Positions 47,204 to 55,606 of a stretch of 64,000 nucleotides of DNA are shown piece after piece. This DNA comes from Roseiarcus sp963816065 (GTDB lineage: Bacteria; Pseudomonadota; Alphaproteobacteria; Rhizobiales; Beijerinckiaceae): contig CAWFJG010000007.1 of the NCBI GenBank assembly GCA_963816065.1, positions 367,661 through 431,660 on the forward strand, in the 5' to 3' direction. Numbering within the stretch: the stretch's first letter is position 1; each line of letters starts with the position of its first letter. The notes beneath the pieces were generated by a model. It did no database searches and was not told the origin of the DNA. It saw nothing but the letters and a program-made list of their open reading frames with translations. Made by a program: the position numbers and the translations under genes.

Positions 47204-47650
47204 TGTCCGAAGTCGCAAACCACCTCGCAGGCGCTGATGCTGGGCCTCGCCGGCGAAGTGTTCGCCATCGACGCGCGCCAGGTGCGCGAGATCCTCGATC
47301 CGGCGCCGGTCACTCGGGTGCCGGGCGCAAAGCCCTACATCCCCGCCGTGCTCAATGTGCGCGGCAAGGTGATCCCGCTTGCCGACCTCAGGTTGCGCTT
47401 CGGCATGCCGCCGGCCGAGGTCACCCCCGACTCTCGCTTCGTTGTGATCGAGATCGACCTCGAGGGCGTCCCGACCACCATCGGGATCGTCGCCGACAAG
47501 GTCTACGAGGTCACCGAGCTCGACGCTTCGACGATGCAGAAGACGCCGCCGGTCGGCATGCATTGGCGGCCCGAGTTCATCGCCGGAATCGCCAAGTGGA
47601 AAGACGAGTTCATCGTCCTGCCCGACATGGCGAAGAATCTTGAACGCTGA
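47203..47650 (+). CDS. cheW: Coupling protein CheW (one frameshift near the start)
   Basis: Links receptors to CheA. The body is intact: LMLGLAGEVFAIDARQVREI, VPGAKPYIPAVLNVRGKVIP, LADLRLRFGMP, VTELDASTMQKTPPVG, and WKDEFIVLPDMAKNLE. One C too many at 47220-47221 separates the first codons (MSEVAN) from the body; without it the N-terminus reads MSEVANTSQALMLGLAGE. About 148 residues. It starts in the cheA stop (TGATG) and is followed by the receptor gene after 13 bases. Confidence 0.93.
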
Positions 47651-47663
47651 AGGAAACTGAAAC

Positions 47664-49922
47664 ATGCGGTTTACGGTCAAGGCCAAACTGGCCAGCGCCT
47701 TCGGCGCGATCATCATCCTCTCCGCCGTCACCGGTGGCGTAGCCTACATGAACCTGAGCGGCCTCGCGGCCACCAGCCGCACCATGGTCGGCCGGGGGGA
47801 GCGGCTCGACAAGGCGGCGCAACTGCAGGCGGCGGTTCTGAATGAAGTCCGCGCCCAGAAGAACATGATCTTGTCGAGGGAAGACGCCGACGTCAGCCGC
47901 GACGCCGACGACGTCAAGAAGTTCGCGGATGAGTCGGCAAAGTTACGCGATGCGATCAACGCCACCACCAACGAAGCCGGCAGGGCGTTGATGGCCAAAT
48001 TCTCGACGGAAAGGGAGAAGGCGAACAGCGTCGAGGACGAAATCATCCGTCTCGCGAAATTGGACTCTGCCGACAGCGCCAACCAGTATTGGAAAACGGA
48101 TGGCGCCGCCGCAGTCAAAGCCTTCAACGATGCTCTCGACTCGGCTGCCGTCAAGCTCGATCGGGCGCCATCGTCCATTGAGATTCTCAAGGCGAGCTCG
48201 GTGTTGCTGACCGCCAGAATGAATCTGGAGAAGACCGGCAAGCTCCTGAGAGACGCGTTCGCCGTCGGCGATCTCAACGAATTGAACACGGCCGAGGCCG
48301 CGCTGAAGGATCAGCTCGTCGTCCTGTCCAATGTGGCGCAGCAGGCCGTCGTCGCCGTCGGCGCCGTGGGCGATTCCGGGAACGAGATCAGCGCCGCCGC
48401 GGCTAAACTGGTGAAGGCGTACCAGCACGCCGCGGAGATCGTCGGCGAAGGCGGCGACATCCGGGCGACCAAGATGTCGATGACCGAAGGTAAGGCAGCG
48501 ACGACGGCTTTGCTCGGCGTGGTGTCCGACTATATCGACGTGGTCAGAAAGTATATGGCGGAAGACGCCGCCGGCAGCGCTCAGCAGGCCAGTCAGGCTG
48601 AGACAGTCCTGATTGGCGCGGTCCTCGTGTCGCTGGCGATCGCCATCGGTTCGGCGCTGTGGATCGCGCTCAATATCAGCCGTGGCGTCGGCCGCGCCGT
48701 CCACCTTGCCGAAGCTGTCGCTATCGGCGACCTCAGTCAGACGATCGACACCTCCAGCAATGACGAGATTGGTGACCTGATCAAGGCGCTCAACACGATG
48801 ACCGCCAGCCTGAACGGCACGGCCAAGATCGCTGACACGATCGCCTCGGGAGACCTCACGGTCGAGGCGACGCGGCTGTCCGACCAGGACACCCTGGGCA
48901 TCGCGCTGCAAACGATGCTCGACAAGCTGCGGGGCGTGGTCAGCGATGCGGTAATCGCGGCACAGAACGTCGCATCGGGCAGCGAACAGCTCTCCGCCAG
49001 CGCCGAGCAGCTTTCGCAAGGCGCCACCGAACAGGCCTCGGCGACCGAGCAAGCCTCCTCGTCGATGGAAGAGATGGCCTCCAACGTCAAGCAGAACTCC
49101 GATAACGCCAGCCAGACCGAGAAGATCGCGCGCCAGTCGGCGCAGGACGCGGAAGCGAGCGGCCTGGCGGTGAACCGTGCGGTCAAGGCGATGGAGACGA
49201 TCGCCGAGAAGATCACCATCGTGCAGGAGATCGCGCGCCAGACCGATCTGCTCGCCCTCAACGCGGCGGTGGAAGCGGCGCGGGCCGGCGAGTATGGGCG
49301 CGGCTTCGCGGTGGTCGCTTCGGAAGTGCGCAAGCTCGCCGAACGCAGCCAGGCCGCGGCGGCGGAGATCGGCACGCTGTCGTCCGGCACGGTGAAGTCG
49401 GCGCAGGAGGCCGGCGAAATGCTGGTTCGCCTGGTGCCCGACATCAAGCGCACCGCCGAACTCGTCGCGGAAATCAGCGCCGCCTGCCGTGAGCAGGACG
49501 TGGGCGCGACGCAGATCAACCAGGCGATCCAGCAGCTCGACCAGGTGACCCAGCAGAATGCGGCGGCGTCGGAGGAGGTCTCGGCGACCTCGGTGGAGCT
49601 GACGTCCCAGGCCGAGCAGTTGCAGGCCACTATCTCGTACTTCCGCATCGACGACGGTGCGGCGCGAACCGCGAACGCGGATGCGAGTGGCCCGGTCGAC
49701 GATGCGGTGTCGAAACTCAAGAGCACGGCGGCTTCGATGCGGAGCAAGGATGCCCGCGCTGCGCATCACGCCGCAGTCCGGCATGGCGGGCACGGCTCGG
49801 CCAAGAGCGCGTCGGTCAAGAGCGCACCGGGCAAGAAGGTCGCCGCCAGTTCGGGCAAGGGCTTCGCCCTCGACCTGAACGCGGGCGGAGACGACGAGGA
49901 CGTCGAGTTCCGGCGCGCGTGA
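47664..49922 (+). CDS. Methyl-accepting chemotaxis protein
   Basis: Transmembrane receptor of 752 residues. N-terminal helix (ASAFGAIIILSAVTGGVAYM), periplasmic sensing domain of about 290 residues, second helix (TVLIGAVLVSLAIAIGSALW), HAMP (LAEAVAIGDLSQTIDTSSND), then the signalling hairpin with the classical tip (IARQTDLLALNAAVEAARAG, EYGRGFAVVASEVRKLAERS). The C-terminal tail is Ala/Lys/His-rich and ends LDLNAGGDDEDVEFRRA, not the NWETF CheR-tether. GAAGGAAAC precedes the ATG. As the only receptor within the operon, it is likely its dedicated input; the ligand is not predictable. Confidence 0.95.
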   Translation: MRFTVKAKLASAFGAIIILSAVTGGVAYMNLSGLAATSRTMVGRGERLDKAAQLQAAVLNEVRAQKNMILSREDADVSRDADDVKKFADESAKLRDAINATTNEAGRALMAKFSTEREKANSVEDEIIRLAKLDSADSANQYWKTDGAAAVKAFNDALDSAAVKLDRAPSSIEILKASSVLLTARMNLEKTGKLLRDAFAVGDLNELNTAEAALKDQLVVLSNVAQQAVVAVGAVGDSGNEISAAAAKLVKAYQHAAEIVGEGGDIRATKMSMTEGKAATTALLGVVSDYIDVVRKYMAEDAAGSAQQASQAETVLIGAVLVSLAIAIGSALWIALNISRGVGRAVHLAEAVAIGDLSQTIDTSSNDEIGDLIKALNTMTASLNGTAKIADTIASGDLTVEATRLSDQDTLGIALQTMLDKLRGVVSDAVIAAQNVASGSEQLSASAEQLSQGATEQASATEQASSSMEEMASNVKQNSDNASQTEKIARQSAQDAEASGLAVNRAVKAMETIAEKITIVQEIARQTDLLALNAAVEAARAGEYGRGFAVVASEVRKLAERSQAAAAEIGTLSSGTVKSAQEAGEMLVRLVPDIKRTAELVAEISAACREQDVGATQINQAIQQLDQVTQQNAAASEEVSATSVELTSQAEQLQATISYFRIDDGAARTANADASGPVDDAVSKLKSTAASMRSKDARAAHHAAVRHGGHGSAKSASVKSAPGKKVAASSGKGFALDLNAGGDDEDVEFRRA

Positions 49923-49988
49923 CCTCCTCCGGAAGGGCGCCCCGCGCGCCCTTCCCCCTCCGTTTGTCGGACGAATGGAACGACAGTC

Positions 49989-50462
49989 ATGGTTGAGACG
50001 AGCCAATATCTGACCTTCGGCGTGGACCGCGAGCGTTTCGCGTTGCCCATCGAGCGCGTGCGGGAAATCCTCGACATGCGCCCGATCTCGCGTCTGCCGC
50101 ACGCGCCGCCCTGCGTCGTCGGGCTGACCGACGTCCGCGGCGCCGGGTTGCTGGTGGTCGATCTGCGCGCCAGGTTCGGCTTCCCGCCGACCGATGCGAC
50201 GAACCGGACCCGGATCATTGTGGTCGAAGCGGCCGTCGAGGGCGGGAGTCTCGACGTCGGCCTGGTGGCGGACTGCGTGTTCGCGGTCAGCGATCTGTCG
50301 GGCGCCACGCTCGAGCCGCCGCCGTCGATCGGCTCGCGCTGGCGCGCCGAATTCGTCGTCGGCGTCGGCCGCGAGAATGGCGCGTTCGTGATCGTGCTCG
50401 ACCTCGATCGGTTGATCGAAGCGAATGCGTTCAGCGCGACCGGCGAGCCCATCGCCGCCTAG
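49989..50462 (+). CDS. cheW: Second CheW-type coupling protein
   Basis: 157 residues: SQYLTFGVDRERFALPIERV, LPHAPPCVVGLTDVRGAGLL, VVDLRARFGFPP, VADCVFAVSDLSGATLEPPP. Intact CheW fold. Its sequence differs clearly from the first CheW, so it may couple a different receptor or tune array geometry. It follows the receptor gene by 66 bases and precedes cheR. Confidence 0.93.
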   Translation: MVETSQYLTFGVDRERFALPIERVREILDMRPISRLPHAPPCVVGLTDVRGAGLLVVDLRARFGFPPTDATNRTRIIVVEAAVEGGSLDVGLVADCVFAVSDLSGATLEPPPSIGSRWRAEFVVGVGRENGAFVIVLDLDRLIEANAFSATGEPIAA

Positions 50463-50506
50463 CAAAGCCGTAGAAGCGTCTCTCTTGTCGCGGGAGGACT
50501 TGTCGC

Positions 50507-51367
50507 GTGGAGCCTGGGTTGAGCGGCGCTGACATCGACGACGGCATGCGCGAGAAGCATTTCGTGACGCTCGCGAGACTCGTCGAGTTGCATACCGGCA
50601 TTCAGCTGCCAATGGCCAAACGCGTGATGCTGGAAGGTCGCCTGCGCCGGCGTGTCCGCGCGCTCGGTCTCGCGAATCTGACGGAATACGGCAACGCGAT
50701 CTTCGAGGACGGGCGGCTCGAGGAGGAGTTCGATCACGTCGTCGACTGCGCGACGACCAACAAGACCGACTTCTTCCGCGAGCCGGAGCATTTCGCCTTC
50801 CTGCGCGAGAACGCGATCCCGACAGCGCTGCAGCAGCGGGGCGGCCGCGACCCGCTCAAGTTCTGGAGCGCGGCGGCGTCGAACGGCGCGGAGGCCTATA
50901 CGATTGCGATGGTGGCGGCGGAGGCGATCGGCCTGGACGCGCGGGCGTTCTCCGTGCTCGGCACCGACATCAGCCGCGGGGTCATCGCCGAGGCCCGGCG
51001 CGCGATCTATCCGAACTCGTTCGTCGATCCCGTCCCGCGCGTGTTGCGCGACCGCTACCTCATGGCCGCGCGCGACATCCGCCGCCGCGAGGTCCGCATC
51101 GTCCCGGAGCTCAGGCGGTTGGTCCGCTTCGAGCGCCTCAACCTCATGGATGCGCAATACTCCGTCGACAACGACTACGACGTCATCTTCTGCCGCAACG
51201 TTCTCATATACTTCACCAGGGCGACCCAGAACGCCGTCATCCGGCGGCTGGTCGCCCGCTTGCGGATCGGAGGGCATTTGATGTTGGGACACTCTGAATC
51301 CGCGGCCGGCAACAGCCACTCGGAGCTGCGCCAGGCGGCGCCGACCGTATTTCGCCGCGCTACGTAG
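50507..51367 (+). CDS. cheR: Chemotaxis methyltransferase CheR
   Basis: Methylates receptor glutamates using SAM. 286 residues from GTG at 50507 (GGGAGG upstream). N-terminal domain: LVELHTGIQLPMAKRVMLEG RLRRR; catalytic domain: TTNKTDFFREPEHFAFL, FWSAAASNGAEAYTIAMVA (SAM-binding GEEPY-like motif appears as NGAEAY), VLGTDISRGVIAEAR, and YDVIFCRNVLIYF. The common GE-P-Y motif reads N-G-A-E-A-Y, a mild deviation. Full length, intact, 11 bases before cheB. Confidence 0.95.
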   Translation: MEPGLSGADIDDGMREKHFVTLARLVELHTGIQLPMAKRVMLEGRLRRRVRALGLANLTEYGNAIFEDGRLEEEFDHVVDCATTNKTDFFREPEHFAFLRENAIPTALQQRGGRDPLKFWSAAASNGAEAYTIAMVAAEAIGLDARAFSVLGTDISRGVIAEARRAIYPNSFVDPVPRVLRDRYLMAARDIRRREVRIVPELRRLVRFERLNLMDAQYSVDNDYDVIFCRNVLIYFTRATQNAVIRRLVARLRIGGHLMLGHSESAAGNSHSELRQAAPTVFRRAT

Positions 51368-51378
51368 AGGGGGCGAAC

Positions 51379-52527
51379 GTGAACGCCGAGGCGAAAAAAA
51401 TCCGCGTGCTGATCGTCGACGATTCGGCGTCTGTGCGGCAGAGTCTATCGTCCATCATCGCCGACACGTCCGATCTCGAAGTGATGGCGACGGCCTCGGA
51501 TCCGTTCGTCGCCGCGCAACGCATCCAGGCGGAGGTTCCCGACGTCATCATTCTCGACGTCGAGATGCCGCGTATGGACGGCATCACGTTCCTGCGCAAG
51601 CTGATGGCGCAGCGGCCGATCCCGTGCGTTCTGTGCTCGACTCTGCTCGAGCCGGGTTCGGACCTTCTGTTCGAGGCGCTGGAGGCCGGCGCGGTCGAGG
51701 TCATTCAGAAGCCGCGCCTCGACACGCGGCAGTTCCTCACCGAATCGCGCATCCGCATCGCCGACGCGGTGCGGGCCGCGGCGCGCGCGTCTCTGCGCAA
51801 GCGCTCGCACTCCGGCGGCGAGACACAGAAGAAACTGACGGCAGACGTCATGATGCCGCCGCCAGTGCCGACGCGCTCGCTGTCGCGCACGACCGAACAG
51901 GTGGTCTGCATCGGCGCGTCCACCGGCGGGACCGAGTCGCTGCGCGAGGTGCTGGTGTCGCTGCCGCCCGATAGCCCCGGCATCGTCATCGTCCAGCATA
52001 TGCCGGAGCAATTCACCGCCGCCTTCGCCAAGCGCCTCGACGGACTCTGCCAGATCGATGTCAAGGAGGCCGCGGACGGCGATCCGGTGATCTCCGGCAG
52101 GGCGCTGATCGCGCCGGGCAATCGCCACACGCTTCTGCAGCGCAGCGGCGCGCGCTATCACGTCGCCGTCAAGGACGGGCCGCTCGTCTCGCGCCATCGC
52201 CCGTCGGTCGACGTGCTCTTCCGCTCCGCCGCGCAATATGCGGGCCCCAACGCGGTCGGGATCATCATGACCGGGATGGGCGACGACGGCGCAAGGGGCC
52301 TGCTGGAAATGAAGAAGGCAGGCGCCGCGACAGTCGCTCAAAACGAGGAGTCGTGCGTCGTGTTCGGCATGCCGAAGGAGGCGATCGCGCTCGGCGCGGC
52401 CGACAAGATCGTGCCGCTTTCGCAGATTGCCTCCGAGATCGTCAAGCTCCGGATTTCGAACTCAATCCTGACGGCGAGCGGGAGCAAAAGCGGCGATCAA
52501 CGAACCGAGGCGCGGGCTCCAAATTGA
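51379..52527 (+). CDS. cheB: Chemotaxis methylesterase CheB
   Basis: Receptor demethylase, 382 residues. Receiver domain with VLIVDDSASVRQSLSS, phospho-acceptor in VIILDVEMPRMDG, and Lys in VIQKPRL. The catalytic domain has the Ser/His/Asp triad: IGASTGGTESLREVL, VIVQHMPEQFTAAF, and IIMTGMGDDGARGLLEMK. Starts at GTG 51379 with AGAGGGGG upstream. Last gene of the operon. An internal paralogue fragment of its C-terminal part lies at 43155-43409. Confidence 0.96.
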   Translation: MNAEAKKIRVLIVDDSASVRQSLSSIIADTSDLEVMATASDPFVAAQRIQAEVPDVIILDVEMPRMDGITFLRKLMAQRPIPCVLCSTLLEPGSDLLFEALEAGAVEVIQKPRLDTRQFLTESRIRIADAVRAAARASLRKRSHSGGETQKKLTADVMMPPPVPTRSLSRTTEQVVCIGASTGGTESLREVLVSLPPDSPGIVIVQHMPEQFTAAFAKRLDGLCQIDVKEAADGDPVISGRALIAPGNRHTLLQRSGARYHVAVKDGPLVSRHRPSVDVLFRSAAQYAGPNAVGIIMTGMGDDGARGLLEMKKAGAATVAQNEESCVVFGMPKEAIALGAADKIVPLSQIASEIVKLRISNSILTASGSKSGDQRTEARAPN

Positions 52528-52589
52528 GTCCGCCTCCGCAAACGCCGGCGCCAATCGGTCAGCATGAGCAGCTAAATCTCTGGAAAGAT

Positions 52590-52663
52590 TGGAGCGGGCG
52601 AAGGGAATCGAACCCTCGTATGAAGCTTGGGAAGCTTCCGTTCTACCATTGAACTACGCCCGC
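52590..52663 (-). tRNA. tRNA-Gly (CCC)
   Basis: 74 bases ending in encoded CCA. The acceptor stem GCGGGCG/CGCCCGC is perfect, the anticodon stem GAAGC/GCTTC holds the loop TTCCCAA giving anticodon CCC, and the T-arm reads GGGTTCGATTCCC. Located after cheB on the opposite strand. Confidence 0.95.
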
Positions 52664-52680
52664 TCGGCGCTTTTTCGCAC

Positions 52681-52756
52681 TGGCAGGAGAGGAGGGACTC
52701 GAACCCCCAACCCCCGGTTTTGGAGACCGGTGCTCTGCCAATTGAGCTACACTCCT
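52681..52756 (-). tRNA. tRNA-Trp (CCA)
   Basis: 76 bases with encoded CCA. The anticodon loop CTCCAAA inside CCGGT/ACCGG gives anticodon CCA. The acceptor stem AGGAGTG/CTCTCCT has one T-T mismatch at the sixth pair, where a T-G pair is usual, possibly a base error. It lies 17 bases before tRNA-Gly on the same strand. Confidence 0.94.
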
Positions 52757-53046
52757 AACGAGCGCTCCTTCTGCCGCATCGCGCGCGCCGATGCAAGCGC
52801 CGGAGACAGCCCTGCCGCGGTCCGTCTTGGCAATGCGCACTTGCATGTGATCCGGCGCTGTTCATCGCCGCCGCGACGCGCATCCGCGCGATGGTCCCGC
52901 CGCCCACGTCGCCAGCCGCCGGCGCAACGCCTGCAGCGCGACAACGCCGGAACGACCGGGCTCCCTGGTCGTCCGACGCGCCACGAAGGCGCGCCCGGTC
53001 TGAGCCGCGCCGCGACGGACCTGGCCGGCGCAGCGCCGCCGCGGGC

Positions 53047-53298
53047 TTAAGCGGCGCCGCCATCGGAGTGGGACCGGGCCCGCACATACGCGCGCTCGCC
53101 GTGATCCGCGCTCTGCCAGACTTCCACCAGGACTCCGGAAGCCGGATCGACGAAACGTTCGCCGGTGAACGTCCAGTCCCTCCCCGGCGGCGCGTCCAGC
53201 GGCCGCCGTTTGTACCCGCCCGAGCGGAAGAGAAGCCAGATCACGACCGGCGCGAGAGGGACGGCGATCCACAGGACGAACACGAGCAAACTGGTCAC
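53047..53298 (-). CDS. Small membrane protein, unknown
   Basis: 83 residues from GTG at 53298. One N-terminal helix (LLVFVLWIAVPLAPVVIWLL) is followed by a soluble tail with a WTFTGERFVDPASGVLVEVW stretch. I do not recognise a family. The 5' end may be affected by a frameshift: a 12-codon frame starting in the ybjQ stop (ATGA, 53333) ends exactly where this GTG begins, and joining them would give MTGAAAVIETA plus this protein. Probably co-transcribed with the YbjQ gene. Confidence 0.55.
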   Translation of the reverse strand: MTSLLVFVLWIAVPLAPVVIWLLFRSGGYKRRPLDAPPGRDWTFTGERFVDPASGVLVEVWQSADHGERAYVRARSHSDGGAA

Positions 53299-53329
53299 GG
53301 CGCGGTTTCGATCACGGCGGCGGCGCCCG

Positions 53330-53653
53330 TCATGGGGCAGCCTCTATGACCGCGGCCGTTCCGTAGGCGACGATCTCGCTCATCGTATTGCCGATCTCGG
53401 CGCTGTCGTAGCGCATCATCAGGACGGCGTTCGCCCCCATGGCGGTCGCGTTCTGCACCAGCCGGTCGAGGGCGTGGCGGCGCGCCTCCTCCAGAAGCTG
53501 GGTGTATTCCGGGATCTCTCCGCCGACGATCGTGCGCAGCCCGGCCAGCACATTGCCGCCGAGGCCGCGGCTGCGAACGACGACGCCGAAACACTGGCCG
53601 AGCGTGGTGACGGTGCGATGGCCGGCGATGTTTTCGGTGGTGGCGATGATCAT
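53330..53653 (-). CDS. YbjQ-family protein
   Basis: 107 residues matching the YbjQ/UPF0145 (heavy-metal-binding domain) family: MIIATTENIAGHRTVTTLGQ, CFGVVVRSRGLGGNVLAGLR, LVQNATAMGANAVLMMRYDS, EIVAYGTAAVIEAA. Small soluble pentamer-forming proteins of unclear role. Intact. It appears to form an operon with the small membrane protein that follows. Confidence 0.88.
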   Translation of the reverse strand: MIIATTENIAGHRTVTTLGQCFGVVVRSRGLGGNVLAGLRTIVGGEIPEYTQLLEEARRHALDRLVQNATAMGANAVLMMRYDSAEIGNTMSEIVAYGTAAVIEAAP

Positions 53654-53764
53654 GACGCAGCGTTCCTGCTTCCGGCGCCTCGACGTCGGCGTCCGCCCAA
53701 AATGCGGCCTCCGACAGTCATTGACAAGCGCGGCGCGCAGGCGGCGCCAGCCGATCCCGCGCTC

Positions 53765-54472
53765 TTAGCTCTCAGGGTCCAACTTCGCCCCGCCGTCCAT
53801 AGTCTTGCCGGGTTCTGGCCGCCGCCCGCAAATCATCAGGACAGCGTCCTCGACGATCGACCGAAGCGCCGCCCGGGCCGTCCCGGCGCGGGCGCGGATG
53901 GAGAGCGTGTGAACGGTCGCCGTCGCCATGCGGGCGAGGCGTTTCGGCTCGACGCCGAGCGGCAGTTCGCCCGCTTCGCGGCCGTCCGCGAACAGTCGTT
54001 CGAACGCCCGGTCGCTGTTGTCGATCGCCTCGTCGACCATCGACCGGATCTCCGGGTCGGCGATGAGGTCCGACGATGCGCTGAGCACGGTGAAGCATCC
54101 GCGCGGCCCCTCCTCGCCGCTAAGGTAGAGCTCCAGCGCAGCGAGAAAAATGCGGCGAAGTTTTTCGGCGAGCGGCGCCCTCTCGGAAAAGATCGGGACG
54201 AACCTTTCCCGCACATGCTCGCGATAGCGCGCGTAGGCCTGGATGTAGAGCGCGCGCTTGTCTCCGAAGGCGCCATAGAGGCTCGGCCGGTTGAGGCCGG
54301 TCGCCGCGCTGAGCTCATCGAGAGAGGTCGCCGCAAATCCCTCTTTCCAGAAGACGTCCATCGCCTGGGCGAGAACCGCATCGGGCTCGAAGGCGCGCGG
54401 ACGGCCGCGCCGCCGCCGCGTATTCTCGCGCTGCGGCGGAAGGGCCTTCGGGGGCGTCATTTTTTGTACCAT
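53765..54472 (-). CDS. TetR-family repressor
   Basis: 235 residues. N-terminal HTH (AFEPDAVLAQAMDVFWKEGF, AATSLDELSAATGLNRPSLYGAFGDKRAL) and a helical ligand domain with a central FLAALELYLSGEEGPRGCFT stretch typical of the TetR_C group that regulates efflux or detoxification genes. The start ATG at 54472 has AAGGG 11 bases upstream; an in-frame ATG at 54460 is an alternative without a ribosome site. It is divergent from a glutathione S-transferase gene, and the shared 67-base gap contains a matched pair of sites, so it most likely represses both. Confidence 0.88.
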   Translation of the reverse strand: MVQKMTPPKALPPQRENTRRRRGRPRAFEPDAVLAQAMDVFWKEGFAATSLDELSAATGLNRPSLYGAFGDKRALYIQAYARYREHVRERFVPIFSERAPLAEKLRRIFLAALELYLSGEEGPRGCFTVLSASSDLIADPEIRSMVDEAIDNSDRAFERLFADGREAGELPLGVEPKRLARMATATVHTLSIRARAGTARAALRSIVEDAVLMICGRRPEPGKTMDGGAKLDPES

Positions 54473-54522
54473 TTCGAATAAAACCCTTGACGGCGGTCAT
54501 TGTATGCGAAAGAGTACATAAA
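54461..54522. promoter_or_regulatory. Inverted pair of operator-like sites, tetR/GST
   Basis: Two 23-base sites face each other: 54461-54483 on the plus strand and 54500-54522 on the minus strand. They match at 18 of 23 positions, with the common core TGTAC-N2-TTTCG-N-ATA. One overlaps the TetR start codon, the other lies just before the GST ribosome site, as expected for control of both genes. Confidence 0.65.
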
Positions 54523-54539
54523 TAGCAAAGGAGGATCCC

Positions 54540-55187
54540 ATGGAGCTGTTCTTTTCCCCGCTCGCCTGCTCGATGTCGGGGCGTATTGCGCTCGCCGAGG
54601 CGGGCGCCAAGGTCACTCTGGTCGAGGTCGATCCGCACACGAAGCGCCTGCTTGCGAGCGGCGAAGACTATCGCGCAGTCAACCCGCTCGGCTACGTGCC
54701 GGCGCTGAAGCTCGACGACGGAGCCGTATTGACCGAGAACGCCGCCATCCTGAACTACATCGCCGACGCATATCCCGCGGCGGCCCTCGCGCCGCCCGAG
54801 TTCGACCTGGTGGGACGAGCGAAACTTCGCCAGTGGCTTAGCTTCGTCGGCACGGAACTGCACAAGGGCCTGATGATTCCGCTGCTCGGCCGCGACACGC
54901 CGCCCGAGGTCAAAGCCTGGGCTCTCGCCAAATACGGCTCACGCCTCGCCTATCTCGACGACAGGTTGGCGGGTCGGGAGTTTCTTCTCGACCGCTTCAG
55001 CGTCGCGGACGCGTATCTCGCAACCGTCCTGAACTGGACCCAGGCGACGCCGGAAATCGACCTCGCATCGTATCCGAACGTGAAGGCCTATCTCGAGCGA
55101 ATGCGCGCGCGCCCCAGCGTCGCCGCTGCGCTGGCGGAAGAGGTTCCGCTGTTCCGGGCCGAGATGGCGAGGAGAAAGGCGGCCTAA
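54540..55187 (+). CDS. Glutathione S-transferase
   Basis: 215 residues, intact. N-terminal thioredoxin-like domain MELFFSPLACSMSGRIALAE, NPLGYVPALKLDDGAVLTEN (cis-Pro and the glutathione-binding E-N-AA), then the helical C-terminal domain (FSVADAYLATVLNWTQ). The SPxACSMSxRIAL pattern is typical of beta-class bacterial GSTs, in which Cys10 binds glutathione. Strong ribosome site AAAGGAGG 6 bases upstream. Controlled, by inference, by the divergent TetR protein. Substrate unknown. Confidence 0.93.
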   Translation: MELFFSPLACSMSGRIALAEAGAKVTLVEVDPHTKRLLASGEDYRAVNPLGYVPALKLDDGAVLTENAAILNYIADAYPAAALAPPEFDLVGRAKLRQWLSFVGTELHKGLMIPLLGRDTPPEVKAWALAKYGSRLAYLDDRLAGREFLLDRFSVADAYLATVLNWTQATPEIDLASYPNVKAYLERMRARPSVAAALAEEVPLFRAEMARRKAA

Positions 55188-55310
55188 AGTCGCGGGCTCG
55201 CGATTTCACGCAGGGCGGTCCCTCGACGATTGACCACGCCGCGACAGCCGGTCACGATCGCAGCGCGCTCTGACGGGCGAGCGCCCCGAACAGCGGCGGT
55301 TGGCGAGGAC

Positions 55311-55502
55311 ATGTCGGGATCGGGCGAATTCACCACCTGGGTCGCATTGGCCTGCGCCGCCGTCGCGGCCGGGCTGTGCTGGATATTCTCGTCTTCGCCT
55401 TGGGCCTTGATTCCGGCGGCGCTCGCAGGCGCTGCGCTCGGCTATTGGGCCGAACGCGCCGGCCGCCGTTGGCTCAACCGGCAGTTTGCGCGACGACCCT
55501 GA
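55311..55502 (+). CDS. Small membrane protein, unknown
   Basis: 63 residues from ATG 55311: FTTWVALACAAVAAGLCWIF and PWALIPAALAGAALGYWAER form two membrane helices, then RAGRRWLNRQFARRP, a basic tail. No family recognised. A TTG start 27 codons earlier is possible. It converges with uvrA. Confidence 0.5.
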   Translation: MSGSGEFTTWVALACAAVAAGLCWIFSSSPWALIPAALAGAALGYWAERAGRRWLNRQFARRP

Positions 55503-55606
55503 AGGGCCGCCTCCGGCTTGTCCCGGACAGCCTTCGCCGCGCAATGCGGCGTTCCGGCCGCGTTGTCGTGCGATCGGGAACACGGCCGCCGGATGCCGCC
55601 ACGTCC

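Noticed and set aside
45557..50612. Long minus-strand frames (724 and 889 codons) opposite cheA and the receptor gene
   Set aside because: They mirror the codon bias of the real plus-strand genes and show no family motif; they cross gene boundaries without ribosome sites.
52757..53046. Several overlapping frames between tRNA-Trp and the small membrane gene
   Set aside because: Arg/Pro/Ala-rich products on both strands, no start signals, no motif. I see no gene here.
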